Made by a program: the position numbers and the translations under genes
Notes under the pieces: generated by a model
Seen by the model: only the letters and a program-made list of their open reading frames with translations
The model's database searches: none
What the model was told of the DNA's origin: nothing
In this document: positions 33,429 through 46,129 of the stretch, one piece after another
Numbering within the stretch: the stretch's first letter is position 1
How the letters are laid out: each line of letters opens with the position of its first letter
From: Ceratorhiza oryzae-sativae
Lineage: Eukaryota; Basidiomycota; Agaricomycetes; Cantharellales; Ceratobasidiaceae
DNA: 64,000 nucleotides
Assembly: GCA_030998015.1 (NCBI GenBank)
Contig: JARWMV010000241.1
Location: 558,001-622,000, forward strand
Reading direction: 5' to 3'

Positions 33429-34022
33429 CTAGTACTCATTTCTCCTTTCTTGTTCCTGGTTTTGCTCGGTACGGTGGCCTCCTGCGCGCGTTTTGTGCGC
33501 CTCGTACTGTTCGGTAGCGAATTCCTGCAACACGGTACAGAGTTACACACAACGAGCGTAAACAGGATATAGAGCCACTCACAAAGATAGCGCCAGGCAA
33601 CCCTTTCAAGCCCTCCTGGGTCGCAGCAGCCAATTCTTGGGCGGGCCTCAAGAATGGGTTGACGTGTTCACCTTCGTTCTCGTTTCGACCCGACATTGGG
33701 TTACCGACTGACTCGAAAGCCTCTCGTCCTCCACCCTGTTCAAAAGCCGCGGCAGCCTGTCCAACGTTCTCCGCTGCGGAGTTGAAGTGGCCTTGGGCAT
33801 TTCGTCCAGCTTCGGTTCGGATACCTTGGTCCTCGTTGTATCCACGCCGTTCAGAATCATATTCATTGGGTTCATAACCTCGTCGTTCAGACCCATCCCG
33901 GTAGGAACTATGTGGGTTGAGCGAGCGGAGATACACTCATGTACCCAAAAAAAACCGACTCACGACTCTTGGTTTCGGCGATAATCGTTATCCCTAGATC
34001 CATACTCATCGTTATAAGACAT
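33429..34022 (-). CDS. Small hydrophilic protein, unknown function
   Basis: Three exons: 34022-33964, 33907-33583 and 33524-33429; 480 nt, 159 residues. The start MSYNDEYGSRDNDYRRN is rich in Asn, Asp, Arg and Tyr; the middle has GYEPNEYDSERRGYNEDQG, then an Ala-rich helix (FNSAAENVGQAAAAFEQGG) and PAQELAAATQEGLKG; the end is Glu/Gln/Arg-rich. No signal peptide, membrane segment or cysteine. Composition is like that of hydrophilin or LEA-type stress proteins, but no family motif is certain. A CTATAAA box at 34081-34087 (minus strand) is about 60 nt upstream of the ATG. Confidence 0.75.
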
Positions 34023-34261
34023 GGTGGCGTTTCGTGTGTGGAAGGGGTTGGGGGGTTGTCGAGGATGATAGATAGATGAGTTTATAGCCCTGGGCTTGGC
34101 GCGTGACATCACGCCCACACTGGGCTGTGCACACCAGATAAGATGATCGGGAAATCGGTGACCAATCTCAAGGTAGTTGAATATAACAAGGCAAATGAAT
34201 GGCAGAATGAATTATGAAGTATTTGTACAAAATTCAAGACCATGATACATAAGTTACAACG

Positions 34262-35567
34262 CTAGAACACCGACGAAGAATGTTGAACAGGAACGCTACG
34301 CTTCCTGACAGCAACACACTGCTTGCCAACATCCAGCCCACCACGCGAGACACCATCACCGCGCATAGCGAGCGCATACCCCGGTGCGCATGAATTAATA
34401 ACACAACGACCTTCGACGCACAAAACCTCATTGGTTCCGGATAATGTCGAACAATCGTTGTCACATCCACCACAGGTACTTTACTAGCTTCAGCCGATGC
34501 GAATATATGCGCGAAAGCTGGGGACTTACTCGAGAGAACTCTTAATGTCGACGCACTCGAATCCACCGCGCCCATATTTGACCTCGCACTTGGCCATTCC
34601 AAGTGGACATACAGCAGCACGACGATCCAACGTCATTGCAGCCGTCAGCGCTGGGATCCAAGGTGAGATAAGGCTAGATAATTGGACGAGAAAACATACC
34701 ACGAGCGGATACGCGAGGATATAGAGCATGGTACGTTCCCGCATTATTTTGCCCGGAGCCAAAAGAGCCAAGGGGTGGGGCGACCTCTGGCGATTGAACA
34801 AAACTAATATCGGGGCATTGTCCACAGTGATTTCCGGCCGGGCTAAGATTAAACTTAACGCAAGCTCAATGAAACGCGAGTTGGAGCATACCAAATTGTG
34901 CAAGAAGCGGACCCAGCAGTAGAATAATGCCCAAGAGCACAAGCCTTCTGACCAGTCGCACCACTATTGTCGGCAAGTCCACCAGTAGGTTGGTGTCCGC
35001 ACTGAACTTGCTTGCAGACATGCGAGCCACTACCAGACTGCTCTGTATTTGAGGTCAGCCGCGGGGCCCCTGGCGCAAGATAGACGTCTTGCAAACTTAC
35101 GGTCGTTATAAGTACCTACAGGACAGGCCGTTGGTGAAGCGGTTTGCCCTACGCGGCAAGGTCAATTGGCCAGTGTCATGAAGGATGAAGGGAAAGGGTC
35201 GATTACCTGTGCAGTAATACCCCGGTTGACAGTCGACACATTTTCCGTTGTTCGGGTATTTCCCTTGAAGATGAGTCGTTAGGGGCGCACCTCAACGAAT
35301 GAGACTAGGTTGAGCTCACCGGATGGGCAACTTGTGGCGCGATGGACCCTCGCACCCCTATGGGGATTGATGGGGCCAGAGCCAACGACACTATGTCGGA
35401 CGCTAGGCAGATGCTCAGCGACGGAGACACAAGGGCCAAGGAGTGGTATACCTAATGACCGACTCGGAGGTGTTCGCATTGGTTCCAGTACCAGCTACTC
35501 CCATCGGCTGGATGACAGAGAGGGAGAGACTGGCGAGTGCGATGATCCGGGCAATTCGCAACATCAT
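34262..35567 (-). CDS. priA: priA-like secreted cysteine-rich protein
   Basis: A minus-strand gene with seven or eight short exons. A signal peptide follows the ATG at 35567 (MMLRIARIIALASLSLSVIQP). Then come cysteine-rich modules of the GCC2/ephrin-receptor-like type: SCPSGKYPNNGKCVDCQPGY, then YCTGQTASPTACPVGTYND, then CALGHYSTAGSASC and CPAGNHCGQCPD. The C-terminal half carries the priA hallmark: CPLGMAKCEV, GGFECVDIKSSLDTCGGCDN, DCSTLSGTNEVLCVEGRC, CAPGYALAMRGDG and GKQCVAV, ending at 34262. priA was first described as a gene expressed in fruiting bodies of Lentinula edodes; relatives are common in Agaricomycetes and are secreted or cell-wall proteins of unclear role. A TATAAAT box at about 35666-35660 fits as promoter. 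Confidence 0.88.
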
Positions 35568-36364
35568 AGCGTTGTAGGGAGAAAACGAGAGTAGTATTAA
35601 GTGTGCTGTGGATTTGGGTGTGGTGGAACGAATGAAGATGTCGAGCGGGGGGCCAGTGAATTTATAGGATGGCCCCGGCGGGATTTGGGCCGTGCTTGGC
35701 CACCTCCCAGGGATCCGAGGATCACCTCCTATTCGAACCTCTTGAAGATACCCCGGCTTCGATTGACCGCAACGATATATTTGTAAGCAAGGATTCTGGT
35801 AGGCCCCAAGATAATTTCTTACTTCGCGTCCATGGGCCGCCGGTCTGAGTGGCATCATAGCAACCCTGGAGCTTCCGCCACAACCTGATAGCACAGAACC
35901 TGACTGCTTGCCCCTACCCCGGCAGTCTAGAGCTCCTATCTCAATTTAGACATTGAAATAATAATTTTGATGTTCAGGATTCTATTATCAGTTGTTGGCA
36001 ATAGTCGACAAACCTAAGCATGGTGGATGATCGTGGCCAACTCTTTTAGCGCTTGAATACGTTTGTCACGTGTGGCGGTTCGCCACTTGATAGCCACATC
36101 TTTTCGATTCGACTGGGTGGAGGTATAAACAAAAGTCTACCGGGAATATGATTGAATTACCAAGTGAACAATACGGAAAACTCGGAATGACTCGTGCTTG
36201 AATACTAGGCACGCCGTACTGGCCAAAGCACGATATGCGAATCCTTGCAATACGAGCCATCAACTTGTTTCAGTGCTCCCGGTGTAAAACGATCCGAGGG
36301 AAAATCGCGGCATATTAAAATCACATGGTTCCACTCTATCTCTGACTAAGGTCAGCCATCAACT
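35568..36364. other. Intergenic region
   Basis: About 800 bases upstream of priA, with no gene. The 65-codon minus frame at 36066-36263 has no motif. A TATATATA box near 36369 probably belonged to the methyltransferase that is now a pseudogene. Confidence 0.4.
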
Positions 36365-36424
36365 TTGTATATATACCCACCCCCAGCGTCTATACTGTAC
36401 ACCGACCCACCACAAGCGCCCCAT

Positions 36425-37245
36425 CAGTTCCGTTCCCACTCGACACAATCAACTTTCTTCTCAAAGGCTTCGGGATTACACTTGGCTCGACGATCTGTAC
36501 TATTCTCTATAAACCATTTCTCTTCCTCCGCCCTCGCAGACTCTCCAAGTTCTCGTTTTTCTACTTGTCGAGCGTCCTGGGTCTGGGCATCGATTCGGGA
36601 TCTCAAGGTTGGAAGCAAACTCTATTGTACCCAAATGCCGAGGGGGTTGTGCTAGATGTGAGCGGAGGCTACGGACATATGACGCGGTACCTCGGTAAGA
36701 GCCGTGTGACTCGATACGTGGCGATCTAACTTAATCAATATCTGCACGAAAATATTAGAGAGATGGCGGGGCAATGCGGCTTTGACAAAGGGAATGCAGT
36801 TGTGGGACGAGGAGAGAGAGAAAGTCGGGGCGGGTATAAGGGGGAACGGACACGTAGATACGATTGTGGCTATCAGGACGCTCTACTCCGTCAAGGAGTT
36901 GAAACACATGATGGATCGCTTGGTCCATGGGCTGTTAACCAGGGGAGACAGGTGCTAGGGTGTGAGCGTATAGTCAGCCAAATTCGGAAAGTACAATGTG
37001 CAAATTCGACTTTATGTCTTGCATATGCGCCCTCATCTCGTTTGCAAAGGATCTGGCAACACATTGTCAGTCCCGTCTGGGGCCTTGTCTTTGACGGATG
37101 CCGATTGGGTCAGGACACTGTGGGCATGTGTTGTTGTCCATTGGCTCCTGGTCTACGACAGAGATCGAGGAGCTTCCGGGTGAAAAAGCCAAGAGCAACA
37201 CGCTGTATCACACGATAGAGCGGTTTGTAAAAAGCCTAGATACAT
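36425..37245 (+). pseudogene. SAM-dependent methyltransferase, decayed
   Basis: Pieces of a fungal methyltransferase of the small single-domain type can be read in several frames: RLSKFSFFYLSSVLGLGID, then GWKQTLLYPNAEGVVLDVSG-GYGHMTRYLGKS (the SAM-binding GxGxG region, here altered to SGGYG), RVTRYVAI, then a TAA stop at about 36728 where relatives have Glu-Pro-Asn. After the stop the sequence continues with NQYLHENIREMAGQCGF, VDTIVAIRTLYSVKELK, WQHIVSPVWGLVFDGCRLG and, at the end, HTIERFVKS. With a nonsense codon, at least two frame shifts and no clear start, this is a pseudogene. Substrate unknown. Confidence 0.75.
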
Positions 37246-37537
37246 AGATGAGATTCGTGAGAATGGATCATGTGATCGGATGGTCAGGGTCCGACGGGAG
37301 GCAGATCTTTTGCATCTCGAACACACCGCCCGCGGTCTCGCAGCCAAGCAACGGGGTGTTCGCGAACAGCGACGAGCGATGTTCTATCTGCGGCTCGGTG
37401 CGGTTGCCAGATGCGCGCTGGGCCAGGCGGTGCGGACGTGCCCCCGGGTGTCTCTGCGGATGGCGATCCGGACGAGCGCCGGGAGCAGATATCCCGAGTC
37501 ATCTCGCCCTCTGCCTGCATTTGCCCGAACGCTCACC

Positions 37538-39995
<2,458 letters not shown>

Positions 39996-41237
39996 AGTTA
40001 ATGCGTTGAATGTTCTTGGATTTATATGAACTGAAATTGATTTATATGTTTTGAATTATACGCCTGTCCATCCCCTGTGTGTTTCCTATGCGACAATGAG
40101 TACGTCTCTGAATCTTGAATGGAGTGGCAGGGAAATTTTTGCTGCTCTGTATTTTTGGCTGCCACCCAATGCTTGTGGCTCATGACCAACTTGGATGACC
40201 CTGCAGCCCCCTCAGTTCTAGGCTAAAGACTTATGCCACGGACTCCCTGGAAATATTCCGGCTCTCTAATCACGCTATTTTACGACCCTGCCAAACGCCA
40301 TATTCTCCACCAATTGTCTAATCCTATAGACTCCGGCAACATAACATTTCATGGCGATCTACGTCAGAGATACTAACTAATAAGATTATCTGCATGCCCG
40401 CCCGGGGGAATCGAGGGGCTATCCATCACTCGGACATAAATTCTCTGCTGCGGACTGTCTGTTTATTGCCACGTCGTGTTCTTCCTTGACATTCCGGACC
40501 GGTCGTATCCAAGCGATGTGAGGATCAAGTTAGCTAAATTGATCGAACAAGAAGCACGTTCTCTTATCATGTATCATGGTTAGCTAAGCTCCGTATCATG
40601 GTTTTGGTGTTATAGCCATTTATGTTCTGCTTAGCATGGAATAGACAATTGTGCAAGCAGGGACGAGGAAGGGTTCTTGGAGCAACGGGGACTTGGAGGT
40701 GTGAGAATTAAGTGGACGACGGCCTAGTCCGCCTGAGAAATGATCTCGAGTACTGAGTGGGCAATCCGAGGATTGTCAGTTCAGCGATCATCGCAAAGAT
40801 TCTTCTTCACGACATGCCACCCTCTGGTTCGACTGCTGCGGACGGTAGAATATCAGCGTGTTTATTTACGCGCTAAACGTCATCCCACTGGGTGAAGGCA
40901 CAATGTTGTTTCTGGCAAGTGAACACGGTCGCATGGGAGTGTGTTATTTCCTTATGGGTACGTTCAGTTGAATGACTGCCGACAGAGAAATACTCGGACC
41001 GGTTTAAGAATGTCGGATTTACTTCTAGAGAACTTGTTGAAGAGCACGAGAAGGTGATGCACAGAAAAGAAAGGTCTGTGTATGCGCTGGGTGGGTTATT
41101 CTTGGCTCCCGGCCCGTCTTGAGATGCAGTCATAATACCTATTCTACAGGTATAAAATATCATAGTCGACGCCGATATGTGCTCAGTGTGCTCTCTTCAC
41201 TCGACAGACAATAGCTCGCATAACATCGCCTCAAAGC
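39996..41237. other. Intergenic region
   Basis: About 1.2 kb with no gene. The only frame of note (40873-41163, minus) lacks any motif. A TATAAAATA box at 41151-41159 is the promoter of the next gene. Confidence 0.45.
41151..41159 (+). promoter_or_regulatory. TATA box of the proline-rich protein gene
   Basis: TATAAAATA, 79 nt before the ATG at 41238. Confidence 0.55.
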
Positions 41238-42120
41238 ATGCAACTCAAGACTCTTATCACTCTCGTCGTCTTTTGCGGTCTTGCCGCCGCCACTCCTGTG
41301 AGTTTCATGGCCCTCAGTGCATAGTGTGTACTAATATGCGTTTGGTAGGTGGTGGAACGCAAGCCTTCCGCCTCGCCTTCTGCCCCTCCTCCCAAGCCGA
41401 CAGTCTCGCTTCCCCCGAAGCCTACATTCTCGCTTCCTCCTCTGCCGACGTTCTCTCCTGTAAGTTGAGGCCACCGATCATACAAGGTGGTGTGTTAACT
41501 AGAATAAATAGCACCCGCCGCCTCACTCGTTCGTCGAGCGTGCCCCGCCGAAGCCAACTGTGTCACTGCCTCCTAAACCTACGTTCTCTCCTGTGAGTAA
41601 TGTTGAGAAGCCTTGATCGCCCATAGCTGCTGACATTTGTCCCGAACAGCACCCGCCTCCACCGCCCCCTCACTCGCTTCCTCCCCATTCTCTTGGAGGC
41701 CGTGCTCCCGCCAAGCCAAGCTCGCTTCCGCCAAAGCCTACCTACTCTCCTCCTCCAAAGCCTACATTTTCTCCCAAGGTTAGCGGATATGTCGCATAAA
41801 TGGACGGACTATGCTGACTATACCCAGCCGCCGCCACCTCACTCGGTCGTGCCACGTGCGCCATCGAGTGTACCTCATCCGCCTCCCCCGCCAAGCTCGC
41901 TGCCACCCAAGCCGACACAGTCCGGAAAGGTGAGACTATGCGTTCAAGCGGTGTGGAATATTTTCAACGCGGTAAACGATGTATTAGCCCCCGCCACCCC
42001 CTCCAGCTCGATCCCTCCGAAGCCGACATTCTCTGGCGAGGTAGATGACGACTTTGCCGTTTACTCTAGACTTGACTGACTTGACTCTCCTAGCCACCCA
42101 AGCCGACCAAGTCCGCTTGA
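41238..42120 (+). CDS. Secreted proline-rich repeat protein (extensin-like)
   Basis: Seven exons. The first encodes a signal peptide (MQLKTLITLVVFCGLAAATP). The rest consist of variants of the module PPKPTFSP / PPKPTVSLP preceded by HPPPPHS and an R-A-P spacer; the end is PPKPTKSA at 42120. Nearly every exon begins with a Pro-rich run and ends in FSP, FSPK, SGK or SGE, all at phase 0, so exons correspond to repeat modules and could be gained or lost without shifting the frame. In the exon starting at about 41988 one A seems missing (SSIPPKPTFSG is one base off), possibly an error in the C-rich run. Such proteins are likely extracellular or wall-associated; no enzymatic motif is present. Confidence 0.8.
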
Positions 42121-42997
42121 TAGCGCACTCGCAGGAACAAAGCTCAAACGTTCCCTTTGGCATCGAGAAGCGCATAGTACGTGGTCAATAGATACAATGT
42201 GTGTAGGGATAGGGGCTAGAATGTTTTAAATTTCATGATGTGTTTGCCTTTCTCACAATTGAAGTTACCCCTTGGGGGTCTCATCGCAACGTCGATGATA
42301 TAAGACCAAATATTGCACAAGCTCTAGTAGCAGCTTACGTTCGTATTTCGATAAAAGCTCAAGTCAGGAGGCCGGCCAGGGGGATTGAGTATTTTGACGG
42401 ACAGCCCACCTTGTGTGTGCGAGAAACATTAGCTGAATGACAACAACCTTGAACCCCTGGGACGACCATGACGAGTTATTTTCAGTTGAAATCGTGTTCC
42501 GCTGCTACGAGAACAGCAATGTGCCCGCCTACGTTTGAAACTGGCTCAGCGGTAGAAGCACTCACACAATCAAAGTCTAACGCCCCGGTCACCTGCTTCT
42601 TCCCCAGACTCTGGCGCTGACTCAGCTTCTTCACAACAGGATATATATCCTGACACACGAGGCATTGGAAAGCCGAGTCTCTCGACAACCACCCACACCC
42701 TGCGAAGGTATCGAAAGATATGCTCGGTTTTACATACTAAAACTTCAACGATGTTCAATATCTGGGACGTCATACTTGGCGCTATCTACAGCCATATTAT
42801 TCTAGCGACTTTCTTCAGACCTTGGCCGCGGGGGACATGAGTGTCCCTGAATCACTCTTGAAGCAACTGAAGCCAAATTTTCTGTCGTGCTAGGGACCAT
42901 ATCGAATACTCATTTATGGCCAACATTACGAGCGCGTTGCGACGTACTCGATGAGTGCGGCATATTAAATTTTACTAAGCTGAGTGAACGCTGAAGA
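42121..42997. other. Region before the deleted paralog A
   Basis: No confident gene. From about 42600 to 42720 it matches, with divergence, the region upstream of paralog B (43960-44060), sharing CGCTGACTCAGC-TCTTC and CTCGACAACCACCC strings, so it is the duplicated promoter of the unknown family. A short frame at 42750-42840 (MFNIWDVILGAIYSH) could be its first exon. Confidence 0.4.
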
Positions 42998-43542
42998 TTG
43001 CGTTGTTGCAGGCTGGTTTCCACCTTTGACGATTACTTTCGGGACATTTCTACCCCTTGGCCTGGCTCGTACTGCAAGTCTCGTGGCACACTCCAGTATG
43101 ACGAATGCTCTGGTTTGTCGTACTCTGGCTTCTCTGTCGACATCTATCGCCCGGATATGAAGAAGCCAACGACCCCCCGTCAAGCGGTTCGACGGCCAGT
43201 ATATCGACCCGAGGAGATGCCATACCGGGTTCGACAGCATTTCCTGAAGACTGTTGGATTGAGGGAGCATATGTCGAGCGCGGCTAGGTTCGTAGTCTAG
43301 AATGGTTCGAAAGGAAACCCAAGAAGACACGAACAGACCTGGAGGACGCTATGCAGGGGCTGACGAACAAGGTGGAAAGGGCCACAGAATTGGAGGCAGC
43401 GGCAGCTGAAAAGAAGGCAAGGCGGGCGGTTAAGAAGGCAGAGAAGGAGTCCAGAAAGCGAGCTGCGAAGGGAATGGAGTCACTACAGAGTCCGCTTGAA
43501 ACGGCGCCAGCGAGCGACGGAGCCCAAATGAATCCCCATTGA
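42998..43542 (+). pseudogene. Unknown membrane/coiled-coil family, internally deleted paralog A
   Basis: The first part (DYFRDIS, then WPGSYCKSRGTLQYD, SGFSVDIYRPDMKKPTTPRQ, RVRQHFLKTVGLREHMSS) corresponds to KYFRNIS, LSLDIYQPKMKELMTVGG and RARQYFLKSFGSREQILS in paralog B. Directly after it, at 43270-43300, the sequence jumps to the C-terminal part (EWFERKPKKTRTDLEDA, ATELEAAAAEKKARRAVKKAE), matching EWFEKKLEKTREDLEEA at about 45920 in paralog B. About 1.2 kb, including the membrane segment and Ser/Thr-rich middle, is missing. At the junction the upstream frame meets a TAG stop. I do not recognise the family. Confidence 0.65.
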
Positions 43543-44182
43543 AATCGAGCGGTGCATGTGTAGTCAATCGATACGGCGTCTGCTGGGGTAGAGTATATAC
43601 CAAGTTTATCCTTTCTTTGTAATTACCTCGGAGTCTCATCAGAGATGTAGATAATCCGATAGTTAATAGTATTTACTAAAGCTTACACTAGATAAAGAGG
43701 CCAACTCGCAAGAGGGGGTTGGCATTGTGCCGGATTCAGTAGTGGCGCGGGTAGTGTTAAACAGGAGAATCGTAGGTTTGACCTTCCCGAGGGAAAAAGG
43801 GCGCATAACTCGCCTTTTTCACCAATATTTCATTTGAGCCATCCGCAGTCGACATTGGGGTACGCCGCTGAGAGAACAGCGATATTACTCATTGGTACAC
43901 TCCTCAATCGTCTAATACGTGACTCGGGTCACTCCAACACATTCGCTATTGGTGTCCAGGCCGGACGCTGACTCAGCTGCTTCGCTGATCCCAATACATT
44001 CGCCTCCACAGGGGACATTTAACGGCCAACCTTTTCTCGACAACCACCCTCACGTCGACGATAATCGAGAGATTAGCTCTGCTTGATATACTGAAATCCA
44101 ACTCATGCTCAACGTTTGACACATTATTATATCCATAACCATATTCTCTTCCGAACCTTTAGAACCGTGGCTGTCGGTCAAC
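43543..44182. other. Spacer between paralogs A and B
   Basis: No gene; contains the upstream region of paralog B. Confidence 0.4.
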
Positions 44183-46129
44183 ATGAACGCGTAAGTACCC
44201 CTAATCGATTCGTAGATCGGTATAGAACCTAATATCCCATCAAACCAGGGTGGATCTTGCAAGCAACTATCAAAGCTGTTCCTTACATGCTTAGGCATAT
44301 TTGGTAAGTGTAGCACGTCACTTCTTACCAGACCGACCGAAGACTAGAGCCCGGTTTATCGCGTGCTCGCTTCAATTTTTAACAAATATTTTAGGAATAT
44401 TTCAGTTGCTTGGGTTGGCTGGAGTTTCAAGTGCCATAATATGTTGGAGCGGACCCCGTGCTCTGCAGCATCATGGTCTGTCCTTTCCCTCGACATATAC
44501 CAACCGAAAATGAAGGAGCTCATGACAGTCGGTGGAGCACTCCAACAACCGACATGTACACTTGAGGAACTACTGGACCGTGCACGGCAGTACTTTCTGA
44601 AATCCTTCGGATCCCGAGAACAGATATTGAGTGCAGTCAGATTGGAGCGAACAATGCTCTTGTCCATCCTCAACCATATCATCTCGGTACCGCGACATCT
44701 CCCTCTAGTAGCGGGACCTCACCCCCATCCGACTCTCTCTCAGGCGGCGAGTAGGACGTTTGCGACGTCCTATGGCACACTCTCTGCTGGACAATTCTTC
44801 GACAATGATGGAACCATAATTCTGAGCGCGGCATCCATGCTTGCAATAACCTTTTCTATATTATTTCTCCTAAAGAAAATTAGACACACTGAAGGTGAGC
44901 ATGAAAGCCAAATCGAGCCGTGTATGCGCTTGTGAAGAACCCTTGGTGAATGGGTCTGCGCTTCCCAACACAGTCCCTTCATACAATCGCCGCCACGACT
45001 CTCTATTCTTCTCGGATAACGTTCTGTCTAGTGCTACCGGGGCTAATATGATATTATTTGCAGACCCTACCTTGACTGGATCCCACGCACTCTCTGACAC
45101 GGCCGATATGGAAACACCAACATACCCTGCTCTTGCGGTGGAAGACTGCGCCGATGCCACAGAAGAATCCATTACTAACTCTAAATCTGAGGCGAACAGG
45201 AAGGGCCAAGCGGAGACAATCCAAACGGGTATTCCCCGAGCCATAATATTCCGAAGCCACTCTGCCGACGCCGCAAGGACACCCCTTATGTCTCGCACTA
45301 AAAACCACAAAGTTTTTTCCGACTCTGCGTCACTCGGTGGACCTTCCTGGTATCAAGCCGAATCCTTGCTTACACCAAGCACGAGCCGCCACAAAATGGT
45401 ATCCCCCCGATCCTTTGCTTGCCCCAAGCTCAACGAATTCGAAGACGTGGATGTCCGTCAGCTTTCTGGAAGTCGACCATGTTTCAATCTGGAAAATAGT
45501 ACTGCCTATGAGGTCTTGGAGCTCAAGGAAACCTCCAGGATCCCCACTACTAGGCGGATCCTGGAGTTGCTTCACTGGAAGATGTCCGTGTCAAATGTGT
45601 CCCTGATAAGACACACGTAACAGAGAACCGTGAAATGCCGGGTAAGTAGTATCCTATCTAGATCCCCTGTGGGCCATCGAACTGAACACTGCTGGCAGCT
45701 CCTGGAAGCAATTCAACGGGCGTTGCCGAGATCCGGTCGTCATCTAGTGCTCAACCAACTGAGACTGCCAATGGTCCTCAAAAGAAGTACAAGAAGAGCC
45801 CGAGCGCATACCGCTCAGACATCACTATGTACAGTCGGATGGTCGCGAAATTCGAGGGCTTGATAGAGGACGTGAAGGCTGGACGGCCCATATCTGGCAG
45901 GGCTGGCACTCGTAGCCTAGAGTGGTTTGAAAAGAAGCTCGAGAAAACGCGCGAGGACTTGGAGGAGGCTAAGGAGGGGCTCGCAGAGAAGATGATAAAG
46001 GCAGCGGAATTAGAGGTAGCAGCGGCCGAAAGGAAGGAGAGACACACGATTAAGAAGGCGAGAAGGAGGCCAGAAAGCGAGCTGCCAGAGAGGCGGAGTC
46101 AGCAGAGCCTCCATGCGCACAGGCACTGA
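44183..46129 (+). CDS. Unknown membrane protein with C-terminal coiled coil, paralog B
   Basis: I do not recognise the family. A tiny first exon at 44183 (MNA) is followed by a piece WILQATIKAVPYMLRHIW near 44252-44305, then the main segment 44363-44893 with KYFRNISVAWVGW, LSLDIYQPKMKEL, RARQYFLKSFGSRE and a single membrane span (TIILSAASMLAITFSILFLL) followed by KK. An intron (about 44894-45062) leads to a long Ser/Thr-rich segment (SHALSDTADMETPTYPALAV and onward). After about 45590 the frame changes (EDVRVKCVPDKTH continues it), then an intron and a basic coiled coil (EWFEKKLEKTREDLEEAKEG, ELEVAAAERKERHTIKKA), ending at 46129. One or two frame breaks remain in my model (near 44250 and 45350-45590). 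The product would be a type II or tail-type membrane protein with a cytosolic coiled coil. Confidence 0.55.
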
